Source: Pseudomonadota bacterium (GTDB lineage: Bacteria; Pseudomonadota; Alphaproteobacteria; Caulobacterales; Caulobacteraceae). Taken from it: a stretch of DNA of 64,000 bases. The notes under the pieces were generated by a model. It was not told the DNA's origin, did not search any database, and saw nothing but the letters and a program-made list of their open reading frames with translations. Positions 8,708 through 16,969 of the stretch are shown piece after piece. The position numbers were made by a program, and so were the translations under genes. Location: assembly GCA_020161365.1 (NCBI GenBank), contig JAIUNU010000011.1, forward strand, positions 87,446 to 151,445, given 5' to 3'. The stretch's first letter is position 1, and every line of letters starts with the position of its first letter.

Positions 8708-9388
8708 ATGAAAAAGATCATCATCCTCGGCGTCGCCTGCGCCATGCTCGCCGGCTCCGCGTTCGGCCAGAGCCGCGCAGGCTGGCAGCCGTCCGACGCC
8801 AACCGCACCGGCCCACGCGCGGTCGATCCGACCTACACCACCGGCCGCTATCGGGCGGAGCAGGAAGGATTGCAGTTCCTTGAGCCCGGAAATCCCCTGC
8901 AGCAGAAGCGCGCTGGCGCTCTGGCGGCGGAAGCCGGCGTGAGCTGTGATCTTCTCAGCGCCGGCCAGGTGAACGCCCATCGCGGTGGCGGTGAAACCTA
9001 CGAGATCGCCTGCAAGAACGACTTTGGCTGGATCGTGAGCAAGGCGGGCGGCAAGGTCAACGCCTATGACTGCTACGCCTTGGCCGCGTCGGAGAAGGCG
9101 GCGAAGGGCAAGCTGGCCACCTGTCGTCTGCGCGAGAACGTCGGCTCCACGGCGGGGCTGGGCGCCCTGGCGCAAAGAGCCGGGCTGACCTGCAAGCCCG
9201 CGGAGGGCGTCTATCTGGGCGGCGGCGGCGCGCCGCCGATCTCGCGCTACGAGGTTCTGTGCGAAGGCGGCGCCGGCTACATCATCGACGCGCCTCAGCC
9301 CAAGTCGTCGGCCGCCATGCTTGCCATGTCCTGCGCACGGGCCAAGGCGGCGGGCATGGGCGCTTGCGCGCTGAAACCGAAGGGCTGA
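8708..9388 (+). CDS. Secreted cysteine-containing protein with internally duplicated domain
   Basis: Unknown family. ATG 8708 follows an AGTGGAGG ribosome-binding stretch; the signal peptide is MKKIIILGVACAMLAGSAFG, with cleavage after AFG. After a linker the mature protein contains two similar units of about 65-70 residues: CDLLSAGQ ... YEIACKNDFGWIVSKAGG ... YDCYAL ... ATCRL and CKPAEGVY ... YEVLCEGGAGYIIDAPQP ... MSCARA ... GACAL. Each has four Cys at matching spacing, so two disulfides per repeat are likely in the periplasm. No function can be assigned. Ends just before a strong terminator. Confidence 0.8.
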   Translation: MKKIIILGVACAMLAGSAFGQSRAGWQPSDANRTGPRAVDPTYTTGRYRAEQEGLQFLEPGNPLQQKRAGALAAEAGVSCDLLSAGQVNAHRGGGETYEIACKNDFGWIVSKAGGKVNAYDCYALAASEKAAKGKLATCRLRENVGSTAGLGALAQRAGLTCKPAEGVYLGGGGAPPISRYEVLCEGGAGYIIDAPQPKSSAAMLAMSCARAKAAGMGACALKPKG

Positions 9389-9410
9389 GCTCGGTGGTCG
9401 AAGACCAGGA

Positions 9411-9439
9411 ACGGCCCGCGCCCGCCGCGGGCCGTTTTT
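9411..9439 (+). terminator. Rho-independent terminator
   Basis: Perfect 10-bp stem ACGGCCCGCG / CGCGGGCCGT with a 5-base loop, followed by TTTT. 23 bp after the stop of the cysteine-containing secreted protein. Confidence 0.82.
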
Positions 9440-9497
9440 CGTTGCTCGCGCGACGTTCGGGCCGTCTAAAAGGAGCGCTCCGTTGGAAGGAGGCTCC

Positions 9498-10178
9498 ATG
9501 GCCCAGATGATCACCCTGACCGCCGCGCATGACGGCTTTGCATTCACCGCCCTGCATGCCGAGCCGAACGGCCCGCGCCGGGGCGGAGTCATCGTGATCC
9601 AGGAGATCTTCGGCCTGGACCACTACGTCCACGAGGACGTCGCCCGCTGGGCCGCCCGCGGCTTCGAAGTCGTGGCGCCGTCGATGTTCGATCGGCAGGA
9701 GAAGGGCTTCACCGCGCTTCATGATCCGGCGGGCTTCGAGAACGGCGTCAAGCACGCCCTCGCCAATGGTCCCGACAACGCCATGGGCGACATCCAGGCC
9801 TGCGTCGACTTCCTCAAGGACCGTGGTCCGGTCTTCGTCGTCGGCTACTGCTACGGCGGCACCATGACCTGGCTGGCGGCGGCGCGCTGCGACGGGATCG
9901 CTGCGGGCTCCAGCTACTATGGCGGCCAAGTGGCCGGCATGGCGAAGTTCGCGTTGAAGGCGCCGGTGATCGTCCACCTGGGGCGCAAGGACCCGCACAT
10001 ACCGGCCGACGACGTAAAGGCGGCGGTGCAAGCGGCTCACCCTGCCGTTCCGGTCTATATCTACGAGGCCAGCGGCCACGGCTTCAACAATGACGGTCGC
10101 CCGGACTCCGATCTCGCCGACGCGGAACTGGCCCGCCAGCGGACCGTGGACTTCTTCGCCGCGCATGGGGCGACCTAG
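9498..10178 (+). CDS. Dienelactone hydrolase family protein (copy 1)
   Basis: 226-residue alpha/beta hydrolase. Catalytic triad visible: GYCYGGTM (nucleophile Cys in the G-x-C-x-G elbow), GRKDPHIP (Asp) and EASGHGFNND (His). IVIQEIFGLDHYV is the conserved region that includes the ring-cleavage substrate-binding Glu of DLHs. AAGGAGG precedes ATG 9498 by a good distance, deciding against the TTG at 9483. Its stop shares a base with the GTG start of a paralogue, so both are co-translated. True substrate (dienelactone or another ester) is not determined. Confidence 0.9.
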   Translation: MAQMITLTAAHDGFAFTALHAEPNGPRRGGVIVIQEIFGLDHYVHEDVARWAARGFEVVAPSMFDRQEKGFTALHDPAGFENGVKHALANGPDNAMGDIQACVDFLKDRGPVFVVGYCYGGTMTWLAAARCDGIAAGSSYYGGQVAGMAKFALKAPVIVHLGRKDPHIPADDVKAAVQAAHPAVPVYIYEASGHGFNNDGRPDSDLADAELARQRTVDFFAAHGAT

Positions 10179-10855
10179 TGGGCGAGCGGATCGCCCTCGC
10201 CACCTTGGACGGCGCGCCCTTCGCCGCGTATCACGCGCCGCCGCTTGAGGCGCGTCGGGGCGGCGTCGTGATGCTGCATGCGATCTGGGGCGTCACGCCG
10301 CACCTGCGACAGCTGTCCGAAAGCCTCGCTGAGCAAGGCTATGAGGTGCTGCTCCCCAGCCTGATGGACGCCGCCGACGCCGTGTTTCCCGACGAGGACA
10401 CCACACCGGCGATTCTCGCAGCGCGCATGGCCATGGGGGAGCGGACCGGCTGGGGCGCGAGCACCCTCCCCCGCGTTCAAGCCTGCATCGACGCCATGAA
10501 CGGGCCCGTCTACGCCATGGGCTTTTGCTACGGCGGCACCACCGCCTGGCTGGCCACCTGTCGCTGCGAGGGGCTGACGGCCGTCTCGGCCTTCTACGGC
10601 GGCGATATCGCGGCCTATCGCGACGAGACGCCCAAGGCGCCGACCATCCTTCACTTCGGCAAGACCGACGCGATGATCCCGCTGGCCGATGTCGACGCGA
10701 TACGCGAGCGCCACCCGGACCTGCCGATCTATCTCTATGACGCCGGGCATGCTTTCGTCGCGCCGAATGGTCATCACCCCGACAGCGCACGGCTGTCGCT
10801 GCTGCGCACCTTGCAACTGTTTCAACGGTCCGGCGGGACCAAGACCGAGGCTTGA
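10178..10855 (+). CDS. Dienelactone hydrolase family protein (copy 2)
   Basis: 225 residues from a GTG at 10178 whose G is the last base of the preceding TAG stop. The triad is again complete: GFCYGGTT, GKTDAMIP and DAGHAFVA. It is clearly related to the upstream gene (MLHAIWGVTPHLRQ aligns with VIQEIFGLDHYVHE) but diverged, indicating an old tandem duplication. Trp replaces Phe next to the substrate-contact position, which may shift specificity. The stop region overlaps the start area of the phosphatase gene, so the three genes look like one transcript. Confidence 0.88.
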   Translation: MGERIALATLDGAPFAAYHAPPLEARRGGVVMLHAIWGVTPHLRQLSESLAEQGYEVLLPSLMDAADAVFPDEDTTPAILAARMAMGERTGWGASTLPRVQACIDAMNGPVYAMGFCYGGTTAWLATCRCEGLTAVSAFYGGDIAAYRDETPKAPTILHFGKTDAMIPLADVDAIRERHPDLPIYLYDAGHAFVAPNGHHPDSARLSLLRTLQLFQRSGGTKTEA

Positions 10856-10857
10856 AC

Positions 10858-11385
10858 ATGATCCGTCGTCTGAGCGCCTTCGTCGCCGTGCTGCTGCTCG
10901 CCGCGAGCCCGGCCTTTGCGCAGACGGTCGTGATCGTGCGTCATGGCGAGAAGGTCTCGCCTGACGGCGATCCGGATCTGTCGGAAGCCGGTCTGGCCCG
11001 CGCCAACGCCTTGGCGGCCGCTCTTTCCGGCGCTCGGGTCAGCCTGGTCCTGGCGACGCCGCTGAAGCGAACCCAGCAGACCGGCCGACCGACGGCAGAG
11101 GCCCAAGGCGTGAAGGTTCAGGCCATCGCGCTAGACGGCGGCGTGGTGGCCCACGCCCAGCGCGTGGCCGAGGCCGCGCGCAAGGCGGACAAGAACGCGA
11201 CGGTCCTGATCGTCGGGCATAGCAACACCGTGGGCGAGATCGCCCGCGCGCTGGGAGACGCCTCGCCGACGGTGGTGACGGATTGCGACTACGATCAGAT
11301 GGCCGTCATAAGCCTCGACGGATCCAAGCCCCGCACGGTTCACGCCCGCTATGGCGCGCCGACACAAGCTTGCCCCGGACGCTGA
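10858..11385 (+). CDS. Secreted histidine phosphatase superfamily protein
   Basis: 175 residues. Signal peptide MIRRLSAFVAVLLLAASPAFA, then VVIVRHGEKV: the RHG motif bears the phospho-accepting His, and a second catalytic His is in IVGHSNTVGE. Branch-1 phosphatase of minimal size, similar to SixA/PGAM-like periplasmic phosphatases. ATG 10858 is three bases beyond the previous stop; an alternative TTG at 10852 overlaps it. Substrate unknown; periplasmic location is inferred from the signal peptide. Confidence 0.86.
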   Translation: MIRRLSAFVAVLLLAASPAFAQTVVIVRHGEKVSPDGDPDLSEAGLARANALAAALSGARVSLVLATPLKRTQQTGRPTAEAQGVKVQAIALDGGVVAHAQRVAEAARKADKNATVLIVGHSNTVGEIARALGDASPTVVTDCDYDQMAVISLDGSKPRTVHARYGAPTQACPGR

Positions 11386-11450
11386 GGTCCCGTCGCCGCC
11401 GGCTATCGAAGGCGTCGCGCAACAACCAAGGCTGAGCTAGGCTTGTCGCC

Positions 11451-12224
11451 ATGCAGTCTCGCGTTTCCGTTCTGCTGGCCTGTCTCGCCTTGCCGCTTGG
11501 TGTCGCCCACCCAGCGTGCGCGGGCGAAACGCCATGCTGGTTCGAGAACGGCGCCATCATCGCGCCCGCCGCCATCGCCGACATGGCCGGCGATTACGTG
11601 ATCGATCTCTCCTCGCCGCGCACGCTGCTGCACGAGACCAAGGCCCAGATGGCGGGGATCGTCACCGACACGGTGGTCCTCCCTGTTCAGATCGCCGGGC
11701 TGAAGGCGCCGGCGGTAACGGTGGCGGTCGCCGACCTCGATGACCGGGGCGCCGGCTTCGTCACCCCCATCGCCGGCGTCATCGGCATGGATGTTCTGGC
11801 GGGACACAGCATCGAGATCGACTTCGCGCAATGCAGGGTGCGTATCGACCAGCCCTGGCGAGCGCGACGACAGGTGGTGCTGCCAGTCGAAGTCGTGGAC
11901 GGACTGCCCACCATCACGGCCGCGATCAGCGACGGCCCCACGGCCCGCAGCGGCGCCTTCGCGATCGATACGGCCTCGCGCGCGATGACGCGCCTGTCCA
12001 CGCGCGACGCCACCGTGACTGGAAAGCTGACGCCCAGCGCCCGCCATAAGGCGCCGGCGCGCCTTCGCGCCTTATCGATCGCCGGCGTCCTGGCCGAGAA
12101 CGTCCCGGCCACGCTTGCTGAGGACCTGCCTGAAGGGGTCGTGGGAACCCTGGGAACGGGACTATGGGCGCGTCACCGTCTGCGCTTGTCGGCGGACGCC
12201 CGAACGATCGCGATCGCGCCCTGA
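11451..12224 (+). CDS. Secreted retropepsin-like protein, probably degenerate
   Basis: 257 residues with a signal peptide (LLACLALPLGVAHPACAG). Two beta-rich repeats look like the bacterial aspartyl-protease (retropepsin) fold: after YVIDLSSPRTLL a typical second half appears (AGVIGMDVLAGHSIEIDFAQCRVRI, close to the usual G-x-D-x-L ... IDF..  pattern). A second unit follows (FAIDTASRAMTRLS ... GTLGTGLWARHRLRL). Where catalytic enzymes have D-[ST]-G, this protein has DLSS and DTAS, so proteolysis is doubtful. It may be a binding domain. Not co-oriented with the downstream bc1 operon. Confidence 0.68.
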   Translation: MQSRVSVLLACLALPLGVAHPACAGETPCWFENGAIIAPAAIADMAGDYVIDLSSPRTLLHETKAQMAGIVTDTVVLPVQIAGLKAPAVTVAVADLDDRGAGFVTPIAGVIGMDVLAGHSIEIDFAQCRVRIDQPWRARRQVVLPVEVVDGLPTITAAISDGPTARSGAFAIDTASRAMTRLSTRDATVTGKLTPSARHKAPARLRALSIAGVLAENVPATLAEDLPEGVVGTLGTGLWARHRLRLSADARTIAIAP

Positions 12225-12240
12225 GCCAGCCCCGAGCCGG

Positions 12241-12273
12241 AAAAAGAAAAAGCCCGGCGTTTCCACCGGGCTT
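12241..12273 (-). terminator. Terminator of the cytochrome bc1 operon
   Basis: Read on the minus strand: AAGCCCGG, an 8-base loop, CCGGGCTT, then TTTCTTTTT. It lies 27 bp past the petC stop and may also stop the convergent upstream gene. Confidence 0.78.
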
Positions 12274-12299
12274 CTCCAGTCTTGGAAGGCGCTAGCCGC

Positions 12300-13145
12300 T
12301 TAGTGCGACTCGTTGCGCCAGACCGTCTTGTAGCTGGCGTAGAGCAGGCCGCTCAGCAGCAGCAGATAGATGATCACGGCGAAGCCGGTTTGCTTGCGCT
12401 CTTCCAGCTTGGGCTCGGCGGCCCACATCAGGAAGGCCGACACGTCCTTGGCCTGCTGGTCGAGGGTCGACTTGGTGCCGTCGTCGAACGTCACCTGACC
12501 ATCCTTCAACGGCTGAGCCATGGCGATGAAGCCGCCCGGCGGGACGTGCTCGTGCGAACCCGACCAATAGGCCGTCAGGTCGCCCGGCATGTAGGGGTTG
12601 TAGTGCTGACCCGGACCGACCTTCAGGCCAGCCGGCGGATCCACGTAACCCGTCAGCAGCGAGTAGATATAGTCCGGACCGCCCGAGCGGGCCTTGGCCA
12701 GCAGCGACATGTCCGGCGGCAGGGCGCCGCCGTTCGCGCCGCGAGCGGCCACTTCGTTGGCGAAGGGCGACGGGAAGCGGTCGGCGCTGGTGGCCGGACG
12801 CTTGATCGCGTCACCAGTCTCAGAGTCGATGTCGGCGACCTCGTAGTCCTTGGCGATCGCCTTGACCCACGGGTTGTCGTTCGAGTTCTTGTACTTCTCG
12901 TTGTAGAACGGGCCGCCCTTGTCACCAAGGTTCCGGAAGCTGAGCAGCTTCATCGAGTGGCACGACGAGCAGACTTCCCGATAGACCTTGTAGCCGCGCT
13001 GCAGCTGGGCCTGATCGAACTTGCCGAACGGGCCTTCGAACGACCATTGGACGTCCTTGGGCGGCAGCGGGTGACCGGCGGCGAGCGCCTGGCCGGCGAA
13101 GGCCAGACCCGCGACGGCTGCGATGATGGAGAGTTTGCGCAGCAT
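12300..13145 (-). CDS. petC: Cytochrome c1 of the bc1 complex
   Basis: 281 residues. Signal peptide (MLRKLSIIAAVAGLAFAGQALA), heme c site CSSCHS (CxxCH) at about residue 57-61, axial Met region PDMSLLAKAR / MPGDLTAYW and a C-terminal membrane anchor (GFAVIIYLLLLSGLLYASYKTVW). Transfers electrons from the Rieske protein to soluble or membrane cytochrome c on the periplasmic side. A long open frame continues upstream over petB out of frame, but ATG 13145 is fixed by the signal peptide and a 5-bp gap to petB. Last gene of petA-petB-petC. Confidence 0.95.
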   Translation of the reverse strand: MLRKLSIIAAVAGLAFAGQALAAGHPLPPKDVQWSFEGPFGKFDQAQLQRGYKVYREVCSSCHSMKLLSFRNLGDKGGPFYNEKYKNSNDNPWVKAIAKDYEVADIDSETGDAIKRPATSADRFPSPFANEVAARGANGGALPPDMSLLAKARSGGPDYIYSLLTGYVDPPAGLKVGPGQHYNPYMPGDLTAYWSGSHEHVPPGGFIAMAQPLKDGQVTFDDGTKSTLDQQAKDVSAFLMWAAEPKLEERKQTGFAVIIYLLLLSGLLYASYKTVWRNESH

Positions 13146-13150
13146 CGGGA

Positions 13151-14431
13151 TCAGCCCTTCTTCTCGGTCAGCGCCGGCGAAGCGATCGATTCCGGCACGG
13201 GCAGCGGCTTTTCCTTCAGACCCAGGATCGGGAGGATCACCAGGAAGAAGGCGAAGTAGTACAGCGATGCGAAGCGGCTGAGCCAGACGAAGCTGTTCAG
13301 GTCGGCGTCGATCAGCTTGAAGGTGGTCAGGTGCGGGATGACCTTGTCGTCCGGCAGCTTGGCGCCGCAGAGGCCCAGGATGCAGCAGGCGACGACGAAG
13401 ATCATGAAATAGACCTTCGCGGTCGGGCGGTAGCGCATCGAGCGCACCTTCGAGGTGTCCAGCCACGGCAGGGCGAACAGGCAGGCGATGGCGCCGAACA
13501 TGGCCAGCACGCCCATCAGCTTGTCCGGCACGGCGCGCAGGATCGCGTAGAACGGCAGGAAGTACCATTCCGGAACGATGTGCGACGGCGTCACCAGCGG
13601 GTTGGCCTCGATGTAGTTGTCGGCGTGGCCCAGGGCGTTCGGCATGTAGAACACGAAGAAGGCGAAGAGGATCAGGAAGACGCTCATCGCGAAGCCGTCC
13701 TTCACCGTCGCGTACGGCGTGAAGGGAACGGTGTCGGCCTTCGACTTCGGCTCGACGCCGGTCGGGTTGTTCTGGCCCACCACGTGCAGCGCCCAGATGT
13801 GCAGGATCACGACGCCCGCGATCATGAAGGGCAGCAGGTAGTGCAGCGAAAAGAAGCGGTTCAGCGTGGCGTTGTCGACCGCGAAGCCGCCCCACAGCCA
13901 GGTGGTGATGCTTTCGCCGACGATCGGCAGGGCGCCGAACAGGTTGGTGATCACGACGGCGCCGTGGAAGGACATCTGACCCCAGGGCAGCACGTAGCCC
14001 ATGAAGGCGGTGGCCATCATCAGCAGATAGATCACGCAGCCCAGCAGCCACAGCACTTCACGCGGGGCCTTGTAGGACCCGTAGTAGAGGCCGCGCATCA
14101 TGTGGATATAGACGGCGATGAAGAACATCGACGCGCCGTTGGCGTGCATGTAGCGGATCAGCCAGCCGTAGTTCACGTCGCGCATGATGTGCTCGACGGA
14201 GGCGAAGGCGTGGTCGGCGCTCGGGGTGTAGTGCATCACCAGGATGATGCCGGTGATCAGCTGCGAGGCCAGGCACAGCGACAGGATGCCGCCGAAGGTC
14301 CACCAGTAGTTCAGGTTCCGCGGCGTGGGATAGTCGACGAAGGAGTCGTAGCCCAGGCGGATAATCGGCAGACGGGCGTCGAGCCAACGCTCGAAACCGG
14401 TCTTGGGTTGGTAGGTCGAATGTCCGCTCAT
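13151..14431 (-). CDS. petB: Cytochrome b of the bc1 complex
   Basis: 426 residues with eight membrane helices. Heme-ligand histidines lie in helices B and D ([46 protein letters not shown], then [20 protein letters not shown]). The Qo-site PEWY motif is present ([17 protein letters not shown]). Oxidises ubiquinol and builds proton motive force. Slightly long for cytochrome b because of a C-terminal tail, as in other Caulobacterales. 5 bp separate it from both neighbours, consistent with a single operon. Confidence 0.97.
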   Translation of the reverse strand: MSGHSTYQPKTGFERWLDARLPIIRLGYDSFVDYPTPRNLNYWWTFGGILSLCLASQLITGIILVMHYTPSADHAFASVEHIMRDVNYGWLIRYMHANGASMFFIAVYIHMMRGLYYGSYKAPREVLWLLGCVIYLLMMATAFMGYVLPWGQMSFHGAVVITNLFGALPIVGESITTWLWGGFAVDNATLNRFFSLHYLLPFMIAGVVILHIWALHVVGQNNPTGVEPKSKADTVPFTPYATVKDGFAMSVFLILFAFFVFYMPNALGHADNYIEANPLVTPSHIVPEWYFLPFYAILRAVPDKLMGVLAMFGAIACLFALPWLDTSKVRSMRYRPTAKVYFMIFVVACCILGLCGAKLPDDKVIPHLTTFKLIDADLNSFVWLSRFASLYYFAFFLVILPILGLKEKPLPVPESIASPALTEKKG

Positions 14432-14436
14432 CTGGA

Positions 14437-14988
14437 TTAACCGATCTTGACCTTGGTGTCGGACAGGAACTCGTACTCCGGCACCACCAGGTTCAGCGGT
14501 GCGGGGCCCTTACGGATGCGGCCCGAGGTGTCGTAGTGCGAGCCGTGGCAGGGGCAGAACCAGCCGCCGTAGTCGCCGCCGCCGAACGTGGGCACGCAGC
14601 CCAGGTGCGTGCACGAACCGATCAGAACCAGCCACTGGGCCTTGCCCGGCTTCACGCGATCGGCGTCCTTCTGCGGATCCTTCATCGGCGCGCTGTCGTC
14701 GGCGACCGCCTTTGAAATCTCGCCCTTGGTGCGGTTGCGCACGAAGAGCGGCTTGCCGCGCCACTTCAGCGTAACCTGCTGGCCTTCCGGCACCTTGGTC
14801 AGGTCGAACTCGGTCGAGGCCATGGCCAGCGTGTCCGCCGACGGGTTCATCTGATCGATGAACGGCCACACCAGAGTCGCCGCGCCGCCAGCAGCGGCGG
14901 CGATCGCGGCGATATGAATGAAGTCGCGCCGGGAGGGATCGCCCCCGTGTTCCGGCTCGGTCGTTGCGCCCACGGCGGTGTCGGCCAC
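14437..14988 (-). CDS. petA: Ubiquinol-cytochrome c reductase iron-sulfur (Rieske) subunit
   Basis: 183 residues. The N-terminus has a twin-arginine-like segment ([29 protein letters not shown]) that acts as an uncleaved signal anchor. Both cluster boxes are intact: SCTHLGCVP and [20 protein letters not shown], providing two Cys and two His for the 2Fe-2S centre. The [17 protein letters not shown] segment is the usual beta core. First gene of the operon; the divergent spacer to trmL (14989-15192) should hold its promoter. Confidence 0.96.
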   Translation of the reverse strand: MADTAVGATTEPEHGGDPSRRDFIHIAAIAAAAGGAATLVWPFIDQMNPSADTLAMASTEFDLTKVPEGQQVTLKWRGKPLFVRNRTKGEISKAVADDSAPMKDPQKDADRVKPGKAQWLVLIGSCTHLGCVPTFGGGDYGGWFCPCHGSHYDTSGRIRKGPAPLNLVVPEYEFLSDTKVKIG

Positions 14989-15192
14989 CTTAAGTCACCC
15001 TTTGGTTCCGCCAGGCCGCGGGAGCGACCGGCTTGGAGACGCGCCTTGCGGCGCCATATCTTGCTCGACCCGCAAGCGGATCTCCGCCACAAGGCAGCGG
15101 TCAAATCGTCCTATCGGACGCGCGGGCGAAGTCCGCAAGTCCTTTCGATTCGTGGCAAAGCCCCTGCTGCCCTTGTGGTTGGTTCGCTTATT

Positions 15193-15651
15193 ATGCGCAT
15201 CGCACTTTTTCAACCAGGCATTCCCCAAAACGTAGGGGCCTGCATTCGGCTAACGGCCTGCTTCGGCCTGGGGCTCGACGTGATCGAGCCCTGCAGTTTC
15301 CCTTTGAATGACAAAAGCTTGAAGCGCGCAGCCCTCGACTATGGCCCTTTGACGCACCTGACGCGGCACGACAGTTGGGAGACATTCCTTAAGGCGCCGG
15401 AACGCGTTGACGGACGGCTTCTGCTGTTCACGACCCGAGGCGCGACTCCGTTGCACCGGTTTTCATTCGAACCCGGCGATACGCTGCTATTCGGCAACGA
15501 GAGTCGCGGCGCGCCTGAGGAGGTTCACGCCGCTGCTCAGGCTCGGATCGTGATTCCCATCCGAGCGGAGACCCGGTCTATGAACCTGGCGACCACCGCG
15601 GCCATGGCGCTGGGCGAGGCGCTAAGGCAGACTGGGGGCTTTCCCGACTAG
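15193..15651 (+). CDS. trmL: tRNA (cytidine(34)-2'-O)-methyltransferase
   Basis: 152-residue SPOUT (TrmH-class) methyltransferase acting on the wobble base of tRNA-Leu isoacceptors. Start ATG 15193 gives the family N-terminus MRIALFQPGIPQNVGACIRL; longer in-frame starts reach back into petA antisense. The knot motifs are LLLFTTRG, LLFGNESRGAPEEV and IVIPIRAETRSMNLATTAAMALGEALRQ, supplying the SAM pocket. Convergent with a small membrane protein gene three bases beyond its stop. Confidence 0.94.
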   Translation: MRIALFQPGIPQNVGACIRLTACFGLGLDVIEPCSFPLNDKSLKRAALDYGPLTHLTRHDSWETFLKAPERVDGRLLLFTTRGATPLHRFSFEPGDTLLFGNESRGAPEEVHAAAQARIVIPIRAETRSMNLATTAAMALGEALRQTGGFPD

Positions 15652-15654
15652 GAC

Positions 15655-16125
15655 TCAATGATCGCCGAAATCGACGTCGCGACGCGCCGCGACGATGGTC
15701 ACGATAAAGCCGGCGAGCACGTCGAGCAGCACCATCAGAGTGATCAGGAAGAAGGTCGAGGTCGCGAAGGCCGGGGCGAGCAGGAACTCGACCAGGCATA
15801 GAATGAACAGGACCATCGACAGCGAGTGATTGATGATCGCGATCTTGCGACTCGTGGTCGACTTCAGGAGTTCGACAAAGAGCACCACCAGCGAGGCGGC
15901 CATCAGCAGATCGCCCAGGCTGACAGCCCAGTCGGTGCGCGAGGTCATGTGGATGGTGAACAGCGCCTCGTTCATTCGCGCCGTGGCGTCGGTGGCCTTG
16001 AAGCCTCCGGTCAGCGTCAGGGCGACCAGATTGTAGACAATGACCGGCAAGGCCAGCAGCGGAACGGCCGCGAACATCGAGCTTCCCCCTCCGGCGTCCA
16101 CGAGCGATGTGGTCGCCATGGCCAA
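15655..16125 (-). CDS. Small four-helix membrane protein, unknown
   Basis: 156 residues with about four hydrophobic helices (FAAVPLLALPVIVYNLVAL; WAVSLGDLLMAASLVVLFVELL; IINHSLSMVLFILCLVEFLL; FFLITLMVLLDVLAGFIVTIVA). Short loops carry the charge, and the protein ends AARRDVDFGDH. No catalytic motif is seen. Two possible ATG starts lie two codons apart; I took the first. It resembles conserved alphaproteobacterial membrane proteins of unknown function. Confidence 0.75.
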   Translation of the reverse strand: MAMATTSLVDAGGGSSMFAAVPLLALPVIVYNLVALTLTGGFKATDATARMNEALFTIHMTSRTDWAVSLGDLLMAASLVVLFVELLKSTTSRKIAIINHSLSMVLFILCLVEFLLAPAFATSTFFLITLMVLLDVLAGFIVTIVAARRDVDFGDH

Positions 16126-16175
16126 GGCCTAGCCGGAATTTCGTCCGTGGTGAAGTCGGCTCGCCTGAGCCGGGA

Positions 16176-16913
16176 CTAGGCCTCGTCCACGCCTTGCGGA
16201 TTGCGGGCCCGCGACTGCAACCACATCACCCCCAGGAGATCAGAGACCGAAGCCTTGAGGCGGCCGAAATTGGTGTACTTCGACACCCCGCTCTCGCGAT
16301 GGCGGTGATTGACCGGCTGGAACGCCACCTCGTAGCCCTCGCGCAACATCAGCGCCGGGATATAGCGATGGATGTGATCGAAGTACGGTAGGCGCAGGAA
16401 AGCCTCGCGCTTGAACGCCTTGAGCCCGCAGCCGGTGTCGTTGGCGGTGTCCTTCAGCAGACGCTTGCGAACGCCGTTGCCGAACTTCGACGCAAAACGC
16501 TTGGCGTTACTGTCCTGACGCTTGACCCGCTCGCCGCCGACTAGGGCGAGGTTTTCAGGACCGGCCGCCAGGGCCTTGGCCAGCCGGGGCGCATCGGCGG
16601 GGTCGTTCTGGCCATCCCCGTCCAGCGTGACGATGATGGCTCCGCGCGCGGCCAGGATACCGCTGCGCACGGCGCGGCTCTGGCCGGAGTTCTTACGATG
16701 ACCCAGCACCCGCAATTGCGGAATCTCGGCCTTCAGCGCCACCAGACGCGCCTTGGTGTCGTCACGGCTGGCGTCGTCGACGAAGATCATCTCGTAAGCC
16801 TCGCCGGCGAACGCGGCCGCGATCTCACGAGCCAGCTTCGGCGCGGCCTCACCTTCGTCGAAAACGGGGACGACGACCGAGTAATCGGGGGCGGAGGCGC
16901 TGGCGGCGTTCAT
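16176..16913 (-). CDS. Family 2 glycosyltransferase (dolichol-phosphate mannosyltransferase-like)
   Basis: 245 residues, a soluble GT-A domain: YSVVVPVFDEGEAAPKLAREI, MIFVDDASRDDT, SGQSRAVRSGILAARGAIIVTLDGDGQNDPAD (DxD metal site), then the DPM-type NDTGCGLKAFKREAFLRLPYFDHIHRYIPALM and FQPVNHRHRESGVSKYTNF. It should load a sugar on undecaprenyl phosphate at the inner membrane. It is divergent from, and 56 bp away from, a GT39 gene that would use such a lipid-linked sugar, which supports one pathway (LPS or glycan modification). Confidence 0.9.
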   Translation of the reverse strand: MNAASASAPDYSVVVPVFDEGEAAPKLAREIAAAFAGEAYEMIFVDDASRDDTKARLVALKAEIPQLRVLGHRKNSGQSRAVRSGILAARGAIIVTLDGDGQNDPADAPRLAKALAAGPENLALVGGERVKRQDSNAKRFASKFGNGVRKRLLKDTANDTGCGLKAFKREAFLRLPYFDHIHRYIPALMLREGYEVAFQPVNHRHRESGVSKYTNFGRLKASVSDLLGVMWLQSRARNPQGVDEA

Positions 16914-16969
16914 CGCCCTCTAATACCGGAAAAATTTCCCCGCGGAAGGATCGTGCTAAAGCAGACGGC

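Noticed and set aside
12300..14051. A 583-residue frame that looks like a cytochrome b-c1 fusion
   Set aside because: The N-terminal half is petB read in the wrong frame. petC starts at ATG 13145 with a proper signal peptide and petB is complete in its own frame.
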